Shown: one piece after another, positions 22,396-33,799 of the stretch | How positions within the stretch are numbered: position 1 is the first letter of the stretch | How the letters are laid out: each line of letters begins with the position of its first letter | Source: Protula sp. h YS-2021 | Taxonomy: Eukaryota; Annelida; Polychaeta; Sabellida; Serpulidae | Assembly (NCBI GenBank): GCA_949752745.1 | Contig: OX457027.1 | Coordinates: forward strand, 19,052,603-19,116,602 | Length of the DNA: 64,000 bases | Direction: 5' to 3' | The notes under the pieces: generated by a model | Databases searched by the model: none | Seen by the model: only the letters and a program-made list of their open reading frames with translations | Told to the model about the DNA's origin: nothing | Translations under genes and position numbers: made by a program

Positions 22396-23667
22396 TAAAT
22401 AAGTTAAGAGCATGAGGCCATTTGAAAAGGATTAGGGCTGAAGAAAAAGGATGCACCAATGCATTAGGGTTAATGCACAATTCTAACAGGAAGGTAATAC
22501 CCCCCCCCCCCACTCCCGCCACTCCCCCCCACTTTCTGTTTCCCGTTACACAGGATATACGACAATTCAGCGAAAGCTCAAATGATGTTCCTCCTAATTA
22601 GCCCGTCTGCTTAGCGGTGCGTACAAGAAACAATAAGATAAAATCAAGTCCAATATGGAGTAAAAAAAGAGAGACTGACGTCCACTTTGACAAAAGGAGG
22701 TGTGCAAAAAAAAATGACGGGTATCTCAAAAAATGAAATTCACCCACAGATAGAGTAAAAATCATAAAGACGCCTAAATGCTTTAGTAACATCCTCTTGT
22801 TTTTCCTAACTATGTTTCTGTAGTCGTTATGGGGCTTCAATTTACACCTGTTCAGCAACTGACTTAACAATACAAAATACCGTAATCAGGAGTATATCAA
22901 GTGTGCTATAAAAGTAAACCTGTTACAACATCCTACCCATATCTATTATGCATTTGATATTCTTTCAGCATTTAGCATCTATTATTTTTTATTTATTTAT
23001 GATTTTTTTTTTTTTTTTTGGGGGGGGGGAGGGGTTCTAAGTCCTGCTTATACACTAGCGTCAAAAAATTGTTTTTATTTTATTTTTTTATATCGCACCA
23101 TACGTGACAAAGTCGTTGATTATCAGCGGTTTGTCACACCACTTGAAGGCGATAAAATACGTGAGCAGAAAGCTATTATATTTTTCCCCTTAAAATGAAG
23201 GCTGAATTCGACTCCGTTCATGTACAAGAATGTGAAATGGCTGCCACATTCCCAACACTCCCCCGAATCCCCCAGTTCTACCACGACCTGACACTGGCTT
23301 CGTAATGACGCTTATCAAATTATCCCAATTGACTTACTTACATCAAAACTTTCTTTTCCAATTTTCCAAGAGCTTCCCGCTTTTGATTTCTCAAAATGAC
23401 TTTTTTTTGGCCAAACACCAGTCAGCAGGCAATTTAACCAACCAAAGGGTGAAGCAGACGGAAAAGAAGTTCCATGCAGTACTTCAAAGTTCCTCCGCTT
23501 AACGAGGGCTACGTTTTATCGCCGACATTATCGCACCACTACAAGTGCATGCGAGCAATTGAAATAAAAGAGGAAAATGCACAGACTTTCAACAACGCAA
23601 ACGAACACAAATCTGATGGAAAAACTTGCCACTTCAGCACTCAGCACTACAGTAACATCAATACTAC
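22396..23667. other. CACNA2D intron, no gene seen
   Basis: This is intron sequence with a C-tract near 22500 and T/G tracts near 23005-23030. There is no recognisable exon or element. Confidence 0.5.
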
Positions 23668-23784
23668 CTTCAACGCTTTGATCTTTTTCTGTAAGATGTC
23701 TCCAAGTTCTTTGGCTAGGTCTCGCTTAATTTCATCTCCGTTGACATCTCCAAATTGCAGCCTCTGTGCGTGACTGTCATACCG
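23668..23784 (-). CDS. CACNA2D: CACNA2D exon: N-terminal helical region
   Basis: This 117-base, phase 0-0 exon reads 'RYDSHAQRLQFGDVNGDEIK', then 'RDLAKELGDILQKKIKALK'. It aligns with the weakly conserved helical stretch before VWA_N in alpha2/delta ('ARDIEKLLSNRSKALVRL' in vertebrates). The acceptor is TTTTCAG and the donor AAG|GTAGTA. Support comes from phase and the partial 'KALK' similarity. Confidence 0.88.
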
Positions 23785-24002
23785 CTGAAAACGGAAAAGT
23801 GACAGCTGTGACATATAACAACAGCTGGGTCGCTCGCTCAGCACAATTCATAGGTCACTTCCGCATCCTGGTGATTGTGTGAACATATTAATGGACTGTA
23901 TCACGGCGTCTGCGGAGTGGTGTGACACACAAAACGAGAGACGTTACGCAACTAAATTTTCTAGCTCGTCATGAAGAGTGATACGTAAATAATGCTAAAC
24001 CA

Positions 24003-24475
24003 CAGCCCCTCTAGCTCTCGTCCATGGTTACCTCCTGTGGCTTTTTTCCATGGTTACTTCCCTCTGGCTTTGTCCATGGTTACGCCCTCTGGCCTTTGTC
24101 TATATTTACCCCCTCTGGCTCTGTCCATGGTTACCTCCCTCTGGCTTTTGTCCATGGTTAGAGCCTCTGGCTTTTTCTCCATGGTTACACCCTCTGGCTA
24201 TTGTCCATGGTTAACTCCTATGGCTTTTGTCCATGGTTACACCCTCTGGTTTTTATCCATGGTTACCCCTCTGGCTATTGTCCATGGTTACCCCCTTTGG
24301 TTTTTATCCATGGTTACCCCCTCTGGTTTTTATCCATGGTTACCCCTTCTATTTTTTATCAATGGTTACCCCCTCGGTTCCTACCCATGGTTACCCCCTC
24401 TGGTTTTTATCCATGGTTACCCCCCTCTGGCTCTTGTCCATGGTTACCCTTTCTGGTTTTTTTCCTGTGGTATTC
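24003..24475. repeat. ~28-bp minisatellite with CCATGGTTAC core
   Basis: About 17 units contain 'tccatggttacc' followed by 'ccctctgg' and a T-rich spacer. Units vary between 26 and 31 bp. It lies in a CACNA2D intron. The plus-strand ORFs of up to 173 codons made of 'FIHGYP/SMVTPSG' repeats are by-products of the array. Confidence 0.93.
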
Positions 24476-25194
24476 ACAATTTAAAAGAAAGTGCCTTTAT
24501 TTTATTGGCTTAGTTACCTGTACAACCATGTTACTTTTCACATTTGCCCTGCATCTGTGACAAGTAGAGCGATTTGTTTACCAACAATATGCAAACTTTA
24601 ATATTGAAACCAATATAGGAAATACAACAAAGCATTAAAGTTATGAGCGATTTGTGTGAAAACATATGTGAAAATCAGTCGCTATTTATAATAAACCTTT
24701 TTTTTTTGAAGTAATCGAAAGCTAAATCGTGGTGATTGCATCTGTGCAGGCAGCGCGACATCAACAAGTCCGAGGCAGACTCAAATCTAGCATTCACCGG
24801 TGACCAACAGAAATCGGATAAAACTCTTCTCGCATCACGACCCTTTATGGCATCAATTTTTAGCGTCAGGGATAAGTGGATACGAGAGAACAAATCACTT
24901 TCTTCTGTATCTTTTCAACACTTCAATCATTAAAATATTTAACGAAATAATTACTTGAAACCTTATCGAATTTCTTCCATTTCTTCCCGGAATGGAAACC
25001 TTATCGAATTTCTTCCCGTAATGGAAAGGTTGAAGAAAACATCGAAAAAAAAACGGATAAAGACCGTGTTTTTTTTTTCACTTGACATACCCATTATAGG
25101 TAATGAATACAATCATTGTAGTATCGTTTTTGCCTATATTCAAGATGATTTAGTATGCACTAAGGGCATGTAAAAATTAGGCTACATTTCAAGA

Positions 25195-25315
25195 CAACTC
25201 ACCCAAAAACCAACTCACCCAAAAAATCCTTGGACAACTCACCAAAAATCTTGGACGACTCACCCAAAATTTTGGACAACTCACCCAATAATTTTGGACG
25301 ACTCACCCAAAAAAA
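25195..25315. repeat. ~29-bp minisatellite, ~5 copies
   Basis: Units contain 'gacaactcacccaaaa' followed by 'ttttgga'. This short array is about 165 bp downstream, in gene sense, of the CACNA2D donor at 25481. Confidence 0.85.
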
Positions 25316-25480
25316 ATATTTTGTTATTTTACATTGAGCGTGTTTTTTTTTTTCGATAAATAAACTCCCATAATCTTCGATGAACAGATTATTATCTTTT
25401 CAGGTATTATCTTTTCTTGAAAAGGTGTTACTCTAATTGATCTGGATTGTGCAGGCTGAATTATAGGTTTATATACGCAC

Positions 25481-25562
25481 CTGAACCAATGCATCCAGAC
25501 CACTCTCCTGATGTACCAAGGCGGTCAGCTCCCTGCCAAGCGCGGAGGCAGACTCCTGGATA
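25481..25562 (-). CDS. CACNA2D: CACNA2D exon: N-terminal region, most upstream exon seen
   Basis: The exon is 82 bases and completes a codon begun in an unseen upstream exon (phase 2). It reads 'IQESASALGRELTALVHQES' then GLDALVQ. It aligns with 'MQEDLVTLAKTASGVNQLV' near the mature N-terminus of vertebrate alpha2/delta. The acceptor is TTTCAG and the donor CAG|GTGCGT. The signal-peptide exon was not found upstream. Confidence 0.87.
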
Positions 25563-25638
25563 CTGAAAGGCAAATGAGTGAATACTAAAATGAATTGAGA
25601 CAATAAGGTGTCACATCAGACGTGCACACGAACCTCGT

Positions 25639-25669
<31 letters not shown>

Positions 25670-26336
25670 GGGGGGGGGGGGGCACGTGTTCCTACAATGG
25701 AAGTAAATAATGAAAGATTTAGTAATCATTAGAGGTGTGACGGTTCGTACCGAAAACCGAGAACCGAGAAAAGGCTTCAGTTCGGTTCGAACCGAAAACC
25801 GAAAAGTCCAATCACGGTTTCGGTTCGGTTTTTTTTTTTTGCTATTTATAACAAGATAATGTATTAATTTGGTAATGTTATTTTAGCTCTTTTAGTATAG
25901 TTTAGTTTCAATATACAGTATATATATATCACATCGGACAAACAAACATATTTCACACACTTTTTTGGAACCTATGACGAATTCCATGTGCTTATTATGG
26001 CTACATGTGAGTCTGTCAGTCAATAACAATTAAGTAAGCTTTGAGGTAATAAGTATAAAACATTACCATCGGGGTTCGCGCTGGGTTCTCAGAAAACTGA
26101 GTGAAAAAAGGAAAGGATGACTCAGTTGGGTCCAGAAAAACTCGGTGGATTCCGAAAAAGTGAGCCATTTCGTAAAAAATGCCCACAAAGTGGACGAAAA
26201 CCCCGCCAATGCGAACCCTGATTACCGTTTATGGTAGGTTTTGTATCTGTTCTAAGGTAAAAAGAAATATCGGATTATCGGATTAAGTGCAGGCAATTAG
26301 AAATAAATATAAAAAAATAAACATGCATATATATAT

Positions 26337-27076
26337 CAGGGCGGGTATGATTTAAATCAGTGATTTAATTCGCGATTTAAATCACTATAAAAAAGTAAAA
26401 GAAGTCACGATTTTGACTTTTTTTGTTCCAGAGTAATATTTGTCAATAAGATGCTAGAACAAGCCCCTTGAGTGTACACAGTGAAGATGCATTGTTAGGT
26501 TATTAACGACTTAAGCTGCTCATGCGACGCATTCATCCACACCCCCACCCCTTTTGTGCCTTATGTACACACAGAGTTAACGGTATTTCTCCATTGTGGT
26601 GCCCGTACTAATTTCCAAACAGTTGCTTGCTGATAGCAAGACTGCTTAATAAATAACAGCGCCAAGACTATTGTCTTATACAAATAAGCCCTGTCAATAG
26701 AAGTACTCAAGTTATGAGTCACTATCATTGTTGATTTTAAAGTCAAAGAGTCATTAACCCAGCAAATTTGTGGTGCACTAAATCTGAAAAAAATGACTGG
26801 TAGACGTCTAGCTCCCGTATATAAAGATATTTCGACCGAGATGCGACAAATAGTTGAAACGTAAAAGCTATTTGCAAATGTTCAGTTATTCGATGTGATA
26901 TTGCTGAGAACTGCAGTGGCATTAGACTAATTAGACTAATAAATAGTGAAAAATCAGTTCTGTGTGTTTTTAAATGTTCTGTGACTTTTTTGGTGATTTA
27001 AATAAAAAAGTCGATTTAAATCAAAAAAGTAAAAAATCGTGACTTTTTTTAATAAAAGTCATGATTTCTATCAGCC

Positions 27077-27079
<3 letters not shown>
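26337..27079. mobile_element. Nested hAT-like element, 743 bp
   Basis: The ends are CAGGGC and GCCCTG with subterminal 'gatttaaatca' repeats. It is flanked on both sides by ATATATAT, consistent with an 8-bp duplication, although the target is itself an AT tract. It lies inside the element at 25730-27256. It has no coding capacity. Confidence 0.85.

Positions 27080-27145
<66 letters not shown>
27080..27145. repeat. (AT)n microsatellite
   Basis: This is about 66 bases of alternating TA next to the nested hAT element's right end. It probably grew from the AT target site. Confidence 0.95.
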
Positions 27146-27148
<3 letters not shown>

Positions 27149-27697
27149 AAAAAAAAACTACCGGTTGGTTTTGCTGAACCGAACCGAACCGAACATTTTT
27201 GTTGAACCGAACCGAACCGAATCCAACCGAGCCGGAGGTGAACCGTCACACCTCTAGTAATCATCCTCTAAATAGTGAAAGCCACCCATTCAAAACCGCG
27301 AAAGTAGTAGCGTTCTTTATGGCAACTGCGATACAATGCAAAATCTTATCAGCATGGCAAACAATTCCACATTTTCATTTGGCCAAAACAAGATGCACTG
27401 CAGTAGGAAACCATTTGCCTAACGCCTGAAAGCCGCCGAAACCGCCTTGGTCAGTTCTTATTTTTAGAATATGAGAAAATATTATTGAAAGGAGCAGCTG
27501 AAGTTCACTAAAAATTCAGATATCGAAGAACTGTGCGTCCATCACTAAAATGAAAACAAATTCAAAATAGTGAAAATAGTTTGAAGAGATCGTGACAAAA
27601 AAATCACCCTACAAATATCAAGTGACAGCTGTAAATTTTCCTGAAATTAACTTTATCAAAAAGACATGAAATACATTTTGTGAAAGTTCGATACATC

Positions 27698-28005
27698 AAA
27701 AGCACTAGGCTGACCAGTCACTTTTTCTGAAGCACTAGGCTGACCAGTCACTTTTTCTGAAGCACTAGGCTGACCAGTCACTTTTTCTGAAGCACTAGGC
27801 TGACCAGTCACTTTGATCTGATTCGTCAGGTTTGCCAGCCACTTTTTTTCTGATTCGCCAGGTTGGCCAGTCACGTTTTTCTGATTCCCCAGACTGGCCA
27901 GTCACGTTTTTCTGATTTGTCAGGTTGGTCTGTCACTTTTTTCTGAAGCACTGGGCTGACCAGTCACTTTTTCTGATTCGCCATGTTGGCCAGTCATTTG
28001 TTTCT
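27698..28005. repeat. 30-bp minisatellite, ~10 copies
   Basis: Four near-perfect 30-bp units contain 'agcactaggctgaccagtca'. They are followed by more divergent units in which 'agcactagg' is replaced by 'gattcgccagg'. Confidence 0.92.
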
Positions 28006-28317
28006 ATTAATTTTTACTGTCTAAAAAACTGACAAGATTGCCGTTTGAGCATGCGTACAATGAACTGTGATCTTGTTTATACCGGGCCCCTGATCACCGC
28101 AGGCAGTCCTTTAGTGTCTTTAACTGGTATGCGCCAAGGCTGTGGCAGAAACTCAGGTCAGAAATACCAGTTAGATAAAAATATTTGGACGGCAGGCACG
28201 TTAATAGAGGGCCCCTAATGAGAGCCTGAGTCCATTATAGAGCAGGGCCGCGGTTTAGGATCCACACACTCAATCTGTTCTTCACAAAACTGTGGAAATG
28301 GTGAGAGAGCTCATGAG

Positions 28318-28830
28318 TTGTCACAGGAGACTTCTGTCGGAGAAGTAGCGTCACCGCCATTGTGTCAAATCTCCATATGCAAACTCCCCAGAAAAGACGC
28401 GCAAGTGCTACTGGTGTATCGAGTAGTTGACCAGCTAGTCACTACTCCTGCCCCAGTGCTAGTACAGACGGTAGCAATTACAGACATACATCACCAGCTC
28501 TTGGTGTCATTTGCCATGACCAAAGTGTACCTTCACTCGTTCTTTCTCGACACCATACCCCCTGGAACACGCTTCCACCGATGCTAACTAACTGTTCCAC
28601 AGATATCTTCCAATGGAAGTGCAGTCAGTACCAAGGGCTTTCGATGAACGATGTCTTCAGTCACACTATATAGCGCACCACATCTTGTATAGGAGAACCT
28701 GTTCCTGTTTTGGTTCTCACGGCGAACCTAAGCGTGATACATATCGAAGGCCTGCTCAGTACAAGAAGAAGACAAGGGGTGGGGGAGAACAAGAAGAAAA
28801 AGACAAAAAGAAGAAAATAAGAAGGAAGAC
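28318..28830 (+). pseudogene. Decayed non-LTR retrotransposon, 3' end of ORF2 plus 3' UTR
   Basis: Translation at 28350-28600 resembles the C-terminal part of CR1/Jockey-type LINE reverse transcriptases: 'VLLVYRVVDQLVTTPA', then 'YLHSFFLDTIPP' and, in another frame, 'WNTLPPMLTNCSTDIF'. This follows the usual 'SFFPRTI..WN.LP' motif order. At least one frameshift separates the two parts. A purine-rich stretch follows at 28770-28840. Confidence 0.65.
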
Positions 28831-28930
28831 AAGAAGAATATAACTGGTAGGGATCGGCTGCTTACAGCTACCAGTAATCCTGACCGGCGGCACCCAAATG
28901 CTGTCGCAGGGTCACGTGGTAAGGAACATT

Positions 28931-31900
28931 CAAAAATTGAACAGCATGTTGTAATTAACTGAATTATAACTCCAAGAAGTGGCTCGCTACTGGCTTTCGA
29001 GGTACCTCTTCAATCCCTTGCTATATAACGATATACAAATCAACTGCCTTCCCTTTGAAGAACCTCTGTGGCGATTCTGTGAAAGATTCAACGACCTTAA
29101 AGTCTCCACTGGCATTTGCCCTCAGTGATATACAAATTCTGTGTTGCGGTTTCTTTTAATAAAAAAAAACGGATAAAACCAGAAATCTTCCGCAATAATT
29201 AACGTTTGTTTACGTACAAAATAAATTATGCCTAATTCTACAACTATCAATTATTTGTGTGTGAATGTTACCGATAAGTCACAACCCCGTTATTTAAACA
29301 TTTAGTCAGCAGAAGATTACCATGACCTACAACAAGTTTGTCATGTTGTATTGCGCGGCTTCTTGTTCGTAAACAAACCTAGAATAACCGGTGCAGACGG
29401 TGTTTTCATATCCATGATTCAAAAGAACACATTTTCAGTTTTCCCCATTTCGATGTGCTGTTAGGTTTCATGTTTCTGTCCTTGTAGCCAACAGTGACTG
29501 ATTATTGTCAGTCAACAATACAGACACTAGCATAGATGTAAGTGCGAAAGTTGCTCAGAATCATGCCCTGAGCATTCTATTGTACGAGGAACCCACATAC
29601 GAGAACTTTTCTTAAACTTACCTTCTTCTCAGTGCCTGCCGTACGAGGGAGAGAGATATCGTCAGTTTTGATCTTTCTCCTTTGATTCACACTCGGGAAC
29701 AGTGTAAAATTTAAGCTTACACATTAAATTGCGGAGTAAAAAAATCCTATTTTGTCTATAAATATAAGCTCATGACAAAAAATCCCCTGATAGCTTCAGT
29801 TCAGTAGAGATAGAATCGATTGTAGCTGATCTTACTTGGTGACAACAACAATTTATTGTCGACGTTTATTCCGACTCCAATAAACAACTGCAAATTTTGC
29901 AGCCCTTTCGATTCACACACACCTTGTTTTGCGATACTTGAGAAAAGAAAATTGTTTTCAACTCCTGAAGGCGTTATTTTTCATTTCACCATTTTGACCT
30001 GTGACCATTCGTCCCCCCCCCCCCCTCTCCCCTCGTACAAACCGAGATCGTATATAAGGATTAAGTGTGACTTATGGCATCTGACCCTCCGGTCCCCCAG
30101 CCTCCCAAACGGACCAAATGGCCCTACCACGGGAAGACTCCTTGACAGGATACCACCTCAATTCATAAGCCAATTCGTACTTTCGGATCTTTCCGATGGA
30201 GGCGTTGTTTCAATTGCAAATTTGTTGGAATAAATTATAAACAGATGATAAAAACATCAAAATTTTAACTTTCTTTCAACATGCATACTTTCAAATCTAT
30301 GTTTCTGGCAAAATGGAATTTTGTTGATTTTTCCCATTTTTCTACATCATTTCTTTATATCTTTATCCCAACTCTATTCAGCCGAAACGCAAAAACCTTT
30401 CGACAAACGTCAAAGTACGAATCCGCTTATTCCCCTCTTCCCTTTGCATATAGAAGACTATTGCAGGGTGTGCGTAGACAAATATATTTTTCTGCAATAT
30501 TGGCCAGATATATAGGATTATAACTTACTCGTTTGCACTTGTTGATACATAGCCACAAATTGCACAAAACAAGACAAATTTGTAGAAATTATCCATTTGT
30601 AACCGCTTCTCCAGCTGTTTCTAATTTTAGCACTTTGTTTACATCGGAAGTACAGGCAGTATTTGCAATTAGTTGAGAATTTTACAATTTTCGCGCAAAT
30701 GACCAAAAAAAAAAAAAAGGCTACACGCATTCTACGATTTTCTGTTCTGCTGAGTTTAAAGAGAGTAATGGCACCCACATGAAAAAAAAAACTTTGGAAT
30801 TTTACCTTATCTTATCATCGATGACAGTAATTAGATTAGAATTAAATTGCATAATGGAGTTAATGGCACAAGAAAAATAACAGGAAATGCAGTCTCAACA
30901 ACGACAATGAAATATGTTGACGTAGACCGTAATTTCGTTGCAATTACACTGCGAATTTTTGCAATTGTCCTTTTAAAACCGAAAGGCGTATTTAAACTAG
31001 GTCGATTTTTACTGGATGCAGAATCTTCTTTTTTTTCAACAACTAAGATTTTGGTTAAGTATTTAAACGGTACATCACCTCAAGAATAGCTTGAAATAAA
31101 GGTTCGCCCTCGAAATGATGAATGAAGTTGAGTGGAAGGAAAGTACTAAAAACTTCTGATTCAAAGAGCATCAAAATATACTGTAACTAATTTTACAAAT
31201 GAGGACGCTCTCTAGATACACGAAGATAGTGGGGGTGGGTTAAAAATATTTTGTCTCCGGGGGCCACGGGTTTGCGCAGAACTGATGATTGAGGACAATA
31301 AAGCTCACAGTAACCGACAAACAGAAGATTGTTAAGTCCGTAAAGAATTCAAGAAATTGAAGTTACCTAGTTTCCCATTCTTGCACATTTCTGGCAAACA
31401 CATAACCTTTCCTATTTCTCAAATTGTATTGGGCGATTTTCCTTTTCCTGTCAATTTTACTGCCCTTCTATTCTGTACTCTCTACATCTAATTGTCTACC
31501 AGCTGGTGAATGGTATGTCCCGGTTGTTAGTAAGGACAGCAGCTGCTTATAGAGGATGTTTAAGCAGATCGTATAAGATTACACATCACCGTTGAATTCT
31601 ATAACATGGTGCATGTCATCGTGACATGTAACGCCTTATGGATTGGGCTGATCAAGCGTCACTATTTTTTTGTGAGCATCAAAACACAGCGAGCTGTTCT
31701 TAAACACAGCGAATGTACGGATAGCGCTGCAATGGGTAAACATCATAAAAATGCCTAAATCAAATTTATTGTATGTTATTCGGTAATTTTGAATAACCAC
31801 ACCACACAGGTATTTTATTTGGCGTTGTGTTAACTATTTATGTTGTACATTGTTTGAAGAGGTCTATCTTTAAGGTTAATTCTATATTATCGCCCGTGGT

Positions 31901-32999
31901 AAGTGGCCATGGATCACACCGAGTTTTTTTTGGTCTGTTTTTTATACGTCTTAAAACATGCGCGAAAAGCTGCGCAGAGTTAGGTTTTTTTTAAAACAGC
32001 CGTCCAAAAAAAACAAAATACTGTCTTAAAACAAAACCTGGCTGTCGATGACAATTGCGAAGCTTTACATACAGCATAACATTGTAATTCTTCAAATATT
32101 CAAAGTATCATGATAAATGTGTTAAGCTGCAATGAAAAACTTCATAAAATCTTATCGGGAAACATTGCTATTTGTTATTTAAAAACACTGTTGTTTGTCG
32201 GCATTTTGAATTGAGAGTCCAATTACGGCTTTTTACGACAATCTTATGTGTCTCAAGCTTTTTCTCCTAAGACGTTTCAGAATTCTTAAGACATTAAGAA
32301 TCCCAAAAAACATAAACAATGGTCTCAGAATGTCTTAAGACATTCTTAGAGTTCCAAACAAAACTCCCACAGTTAATTTACAGTCAAGGATTAATATCCA
32401 GAAGTTAAAAATTATGTTTCGAAAACTAGAAACATGCGGCGAATAAAATTATAGTGTAATTCAAATTCATAGTCTTATCTCTTCACCATTCTTTTGCACA
32501 TTTTAGCCATGCCATAGGAACTTACCTCCACAAAAAAATTCCGATAGCCCTATGGCCATGGACACAATTACATTTCCTGGTAGAACATAAACACGAAGGA
32601 GTAAAATCAAAAGCAGTGCCTTTTCGACTGCAGTTTTTAGAAAGATTTTTTTTAAAGAAGTGATAAGGGAAAAAACCACCAAAACTCCTTTTTTTTTCAA
32701 CATGCACACTTTCAAATTTAAAAAGCCATCATGTGGCCTTTAAAAAACTATTTTACATATTATCCAGTTTTTTTTTTTTACATTTCGTTACACCTTTATC
32801 TCAAGCAAATTTGGTCGAAATGCAAAAATGTTTTGGAAAAAGTCTAAGTACGAATCCGCTTCTTTGCAAAATTTTAGGTTCTTGCTAAGATAAAATTTTA
32901 GCCCATTTCCATGTCGCTGAGCCATTTCATTTGACCTCCCAGGCAGGCTGAGATTTTTTCCTAAAAAATTATGTTTTTTATCACCTCGCCCCACTTTGT
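28931..32999. other. Intergenic or intronic, no gene recognised
   Basis: No exon could be supported. Two similar segments, about 30270-30440 and 32695-32870, share 'caacatgca(t/c)actttcaaat' and 'aagtacgaatccgctt' in the same orientation and are an old dispersed repeat. A strong donor-like AAG|GTAAGT on the minus strand at about 29622 could end an untranslated first exon of CACNA2D, but nothing proves it. The ORF at 30847-31089 has no recognisable similarity. Confidence 0.45.
32530..32690 (-). repeat. Dispersed repeat, inverted copy of 7690-7920
   Basis: On the minus strand it reads through 'gtaccaggaaatgtaattgt'-like sequence, matching the plus strand near 7850. It is a decayed copy of unknown class. 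Confidence 0.6.
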
Positions 33000-33330
33000 T
33001 GGCGAAGAGGATATAGGATTTGGTTAGTCCGTCCGTCACGCTTTTGGTTAGTGGTCTTGTATGCACAATTCCTCCGAACGGGTAAGCACGCACATTTCAA
33101 ATCCTATACAGATTTACTCCTCATGTATTGTAGTTGTGCACCTCGTATTCAGTTTGTCCGACTTTTCATTTATTTAGCCAAAATTAAGGTCGAAACTTTA
33201 CAAAGGCTATATGATCTGAGTCTTGTATGAAAAACTCCTCCTAACGAGTAAGCACACACATTTCGAATCCTATACAGATTTACTCCTCATGTAAAAACGT
33301 GCGAAGGGCGAGGGGATTTGCAGCGTTTCG
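33000..33330. repeat. Two-unit dispersed repeat
   Basis: Segments 33050-33125 and 33225-33295 share 'aatcctatacagatttactc', preceded by 'cgagtaagcac' or 'cgggtaagcac'. They look like tandem units of an interspersed element. Confidence 0.65.
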
Positions 33331-33615
33331 GTACTCTTGTTTTATTTAAATCCATTTTTTGTCGTCCTGGCCATTCATTCACTTTGCGGAAGTGAACGGT
33401 ACCTTTTTACAAAACCTTAAAATACTGCTAAAGTATCTTAGGGAGTAATGTTTAAATTTGAAAAAAGAGAGACACCCTCGCTGCTTTGAATTGGGGGATA
33501 GTGAAAAAAGTCCAAGTATATTTTAGAACCATAATTATATCATTATTATACAAAGGTAAAAACGCGTCTTGCGGTTATATAACTGACTAATAATGCCTTT
33601 GATATTCATCTGCAG

Positions 33616-33799
33616 AAGGGACGGTACCTCTTAACAAAACTTTGAAAAGGGTTGTAAAGAAAATTGCTGAAATTTACGAAGTTGCCCCTTGGTATAAAGA
33701 CAGGAATATAGACCAGATTTTTTGGCTCAACGTTTTTGACAGGATTGAGTATTCCGGGCTATGTAGTCATAACTCGGTAGCTCTTTACAGAGCCACGAA
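33616..33799 (+). pseudogene. Coding-like exon split by a MULE insertion (5' part)
   Basis: After a good acceptor (ATTCATCTGCAG at 33615) a frame stays open to the transposon. It reads, for example, 'VVKKIAEIYEVAPWY', 'IDQIFWLNVFDRIEYSGLCS' and 'NSVALYRAT'. The exon's 3' part is found inverted at 36252-36280. Taken across the insertion, 213 bases remain open and end at AAAG|GTAAAG, entering and leaving in phase 1. I do not recognise the protein family. No other exon of the gene was identified. It could also be part of an older transposon. Confidence 0.5.
33791..33799 (+). other. MULE target-site duplication, left copy
   Basis: AGCCACGAA lies directly before the left terminal repeat. Its reverse complement TTCGTGGCT directly precedes the detached terminal repeat copy at 36290. 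Nine bases is the usual duplication length for MULE transposons. Confidence 0.85.

Larger units (their letters stand above)
950..25562 (-). other. CACNA2D: Gene model: calcium channel alpha2/delta subunit, partial, 10 exons
   Basis: Alpha2/delta is an extracellular, membrane-anchored auxiliary subunit of high-voltage-activated calcium channels that promotes surface trafficking of the pore subunit. Exons in transcript order are 25562-25481, 23784-23668, 13839-13698, 7260-7129, 6594-6489, 6095-5996, 5447-5379, 3338-3126, 1775-1697 and 999-950. All nine junctions agree in phase and give about 363 codons without a stop. The order is N-terminal helical region, VWA_N domain, then VWA domain with a DTSGS MIDAS and a later TDGG acidic residue. 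The RRR motif just before the VWA domain, known in vertebrate alpha2/delta-1 and -2 to matter for gabapentin binding, is present. The end of the VWA domain ('YFYKIPAMGAIR') looks more like vertebrate types 1/2 than type 3. The signal-peptide exon (upstream, ending in phase 2) and everything after the VWA domain were not found. Introns range from 393 bp to 9.8 kb. Confidence 0.93.
25730..27256. mobile_element. hAT-like element, 1.5 kb, non-autonomous, hosting a second hAT element
   Basis: The terminal inverted repeats are TAGAGGTGTGACGGTTC and GAACCGTCACACCTCTA. They are flanked by perfect 8-bp duplications GTAATCAT at 25722-25729 and 27257-27264, the size typical of hAT transposons. Subterminal regions are rich in 'gaaccgaaccgaacc' motifs on both sides. 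There is no transposase ORF. It lies upstream of the first visible CACNA2D exon. Confidence 0.92.

Noticed and set aside
23992..24560. ORFs of up to 173 codons with SMVTPSG/FIHGYP repeats
   Set aside because: They are by-products of the CCATGGTTAC minisatellite in a CACNA2D intron, with start codons coming from the repeated CCATGG.
29600..29720. A first, untranslated exon of CACNA2D ending AAG|GTAAGT on the minus strand
   Set aside because: It has a good donor sequence only. There is no coding sequence or promoter evidence, so it is not listed as a feature of its own.
30847..31089. 80-codon plus-strand ORF followed by 'gaaataaagg'
   Set aside because: There is no recognisable domain and no splice or promoter context. 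Its length is within chance expectation for AT-rich DNA.
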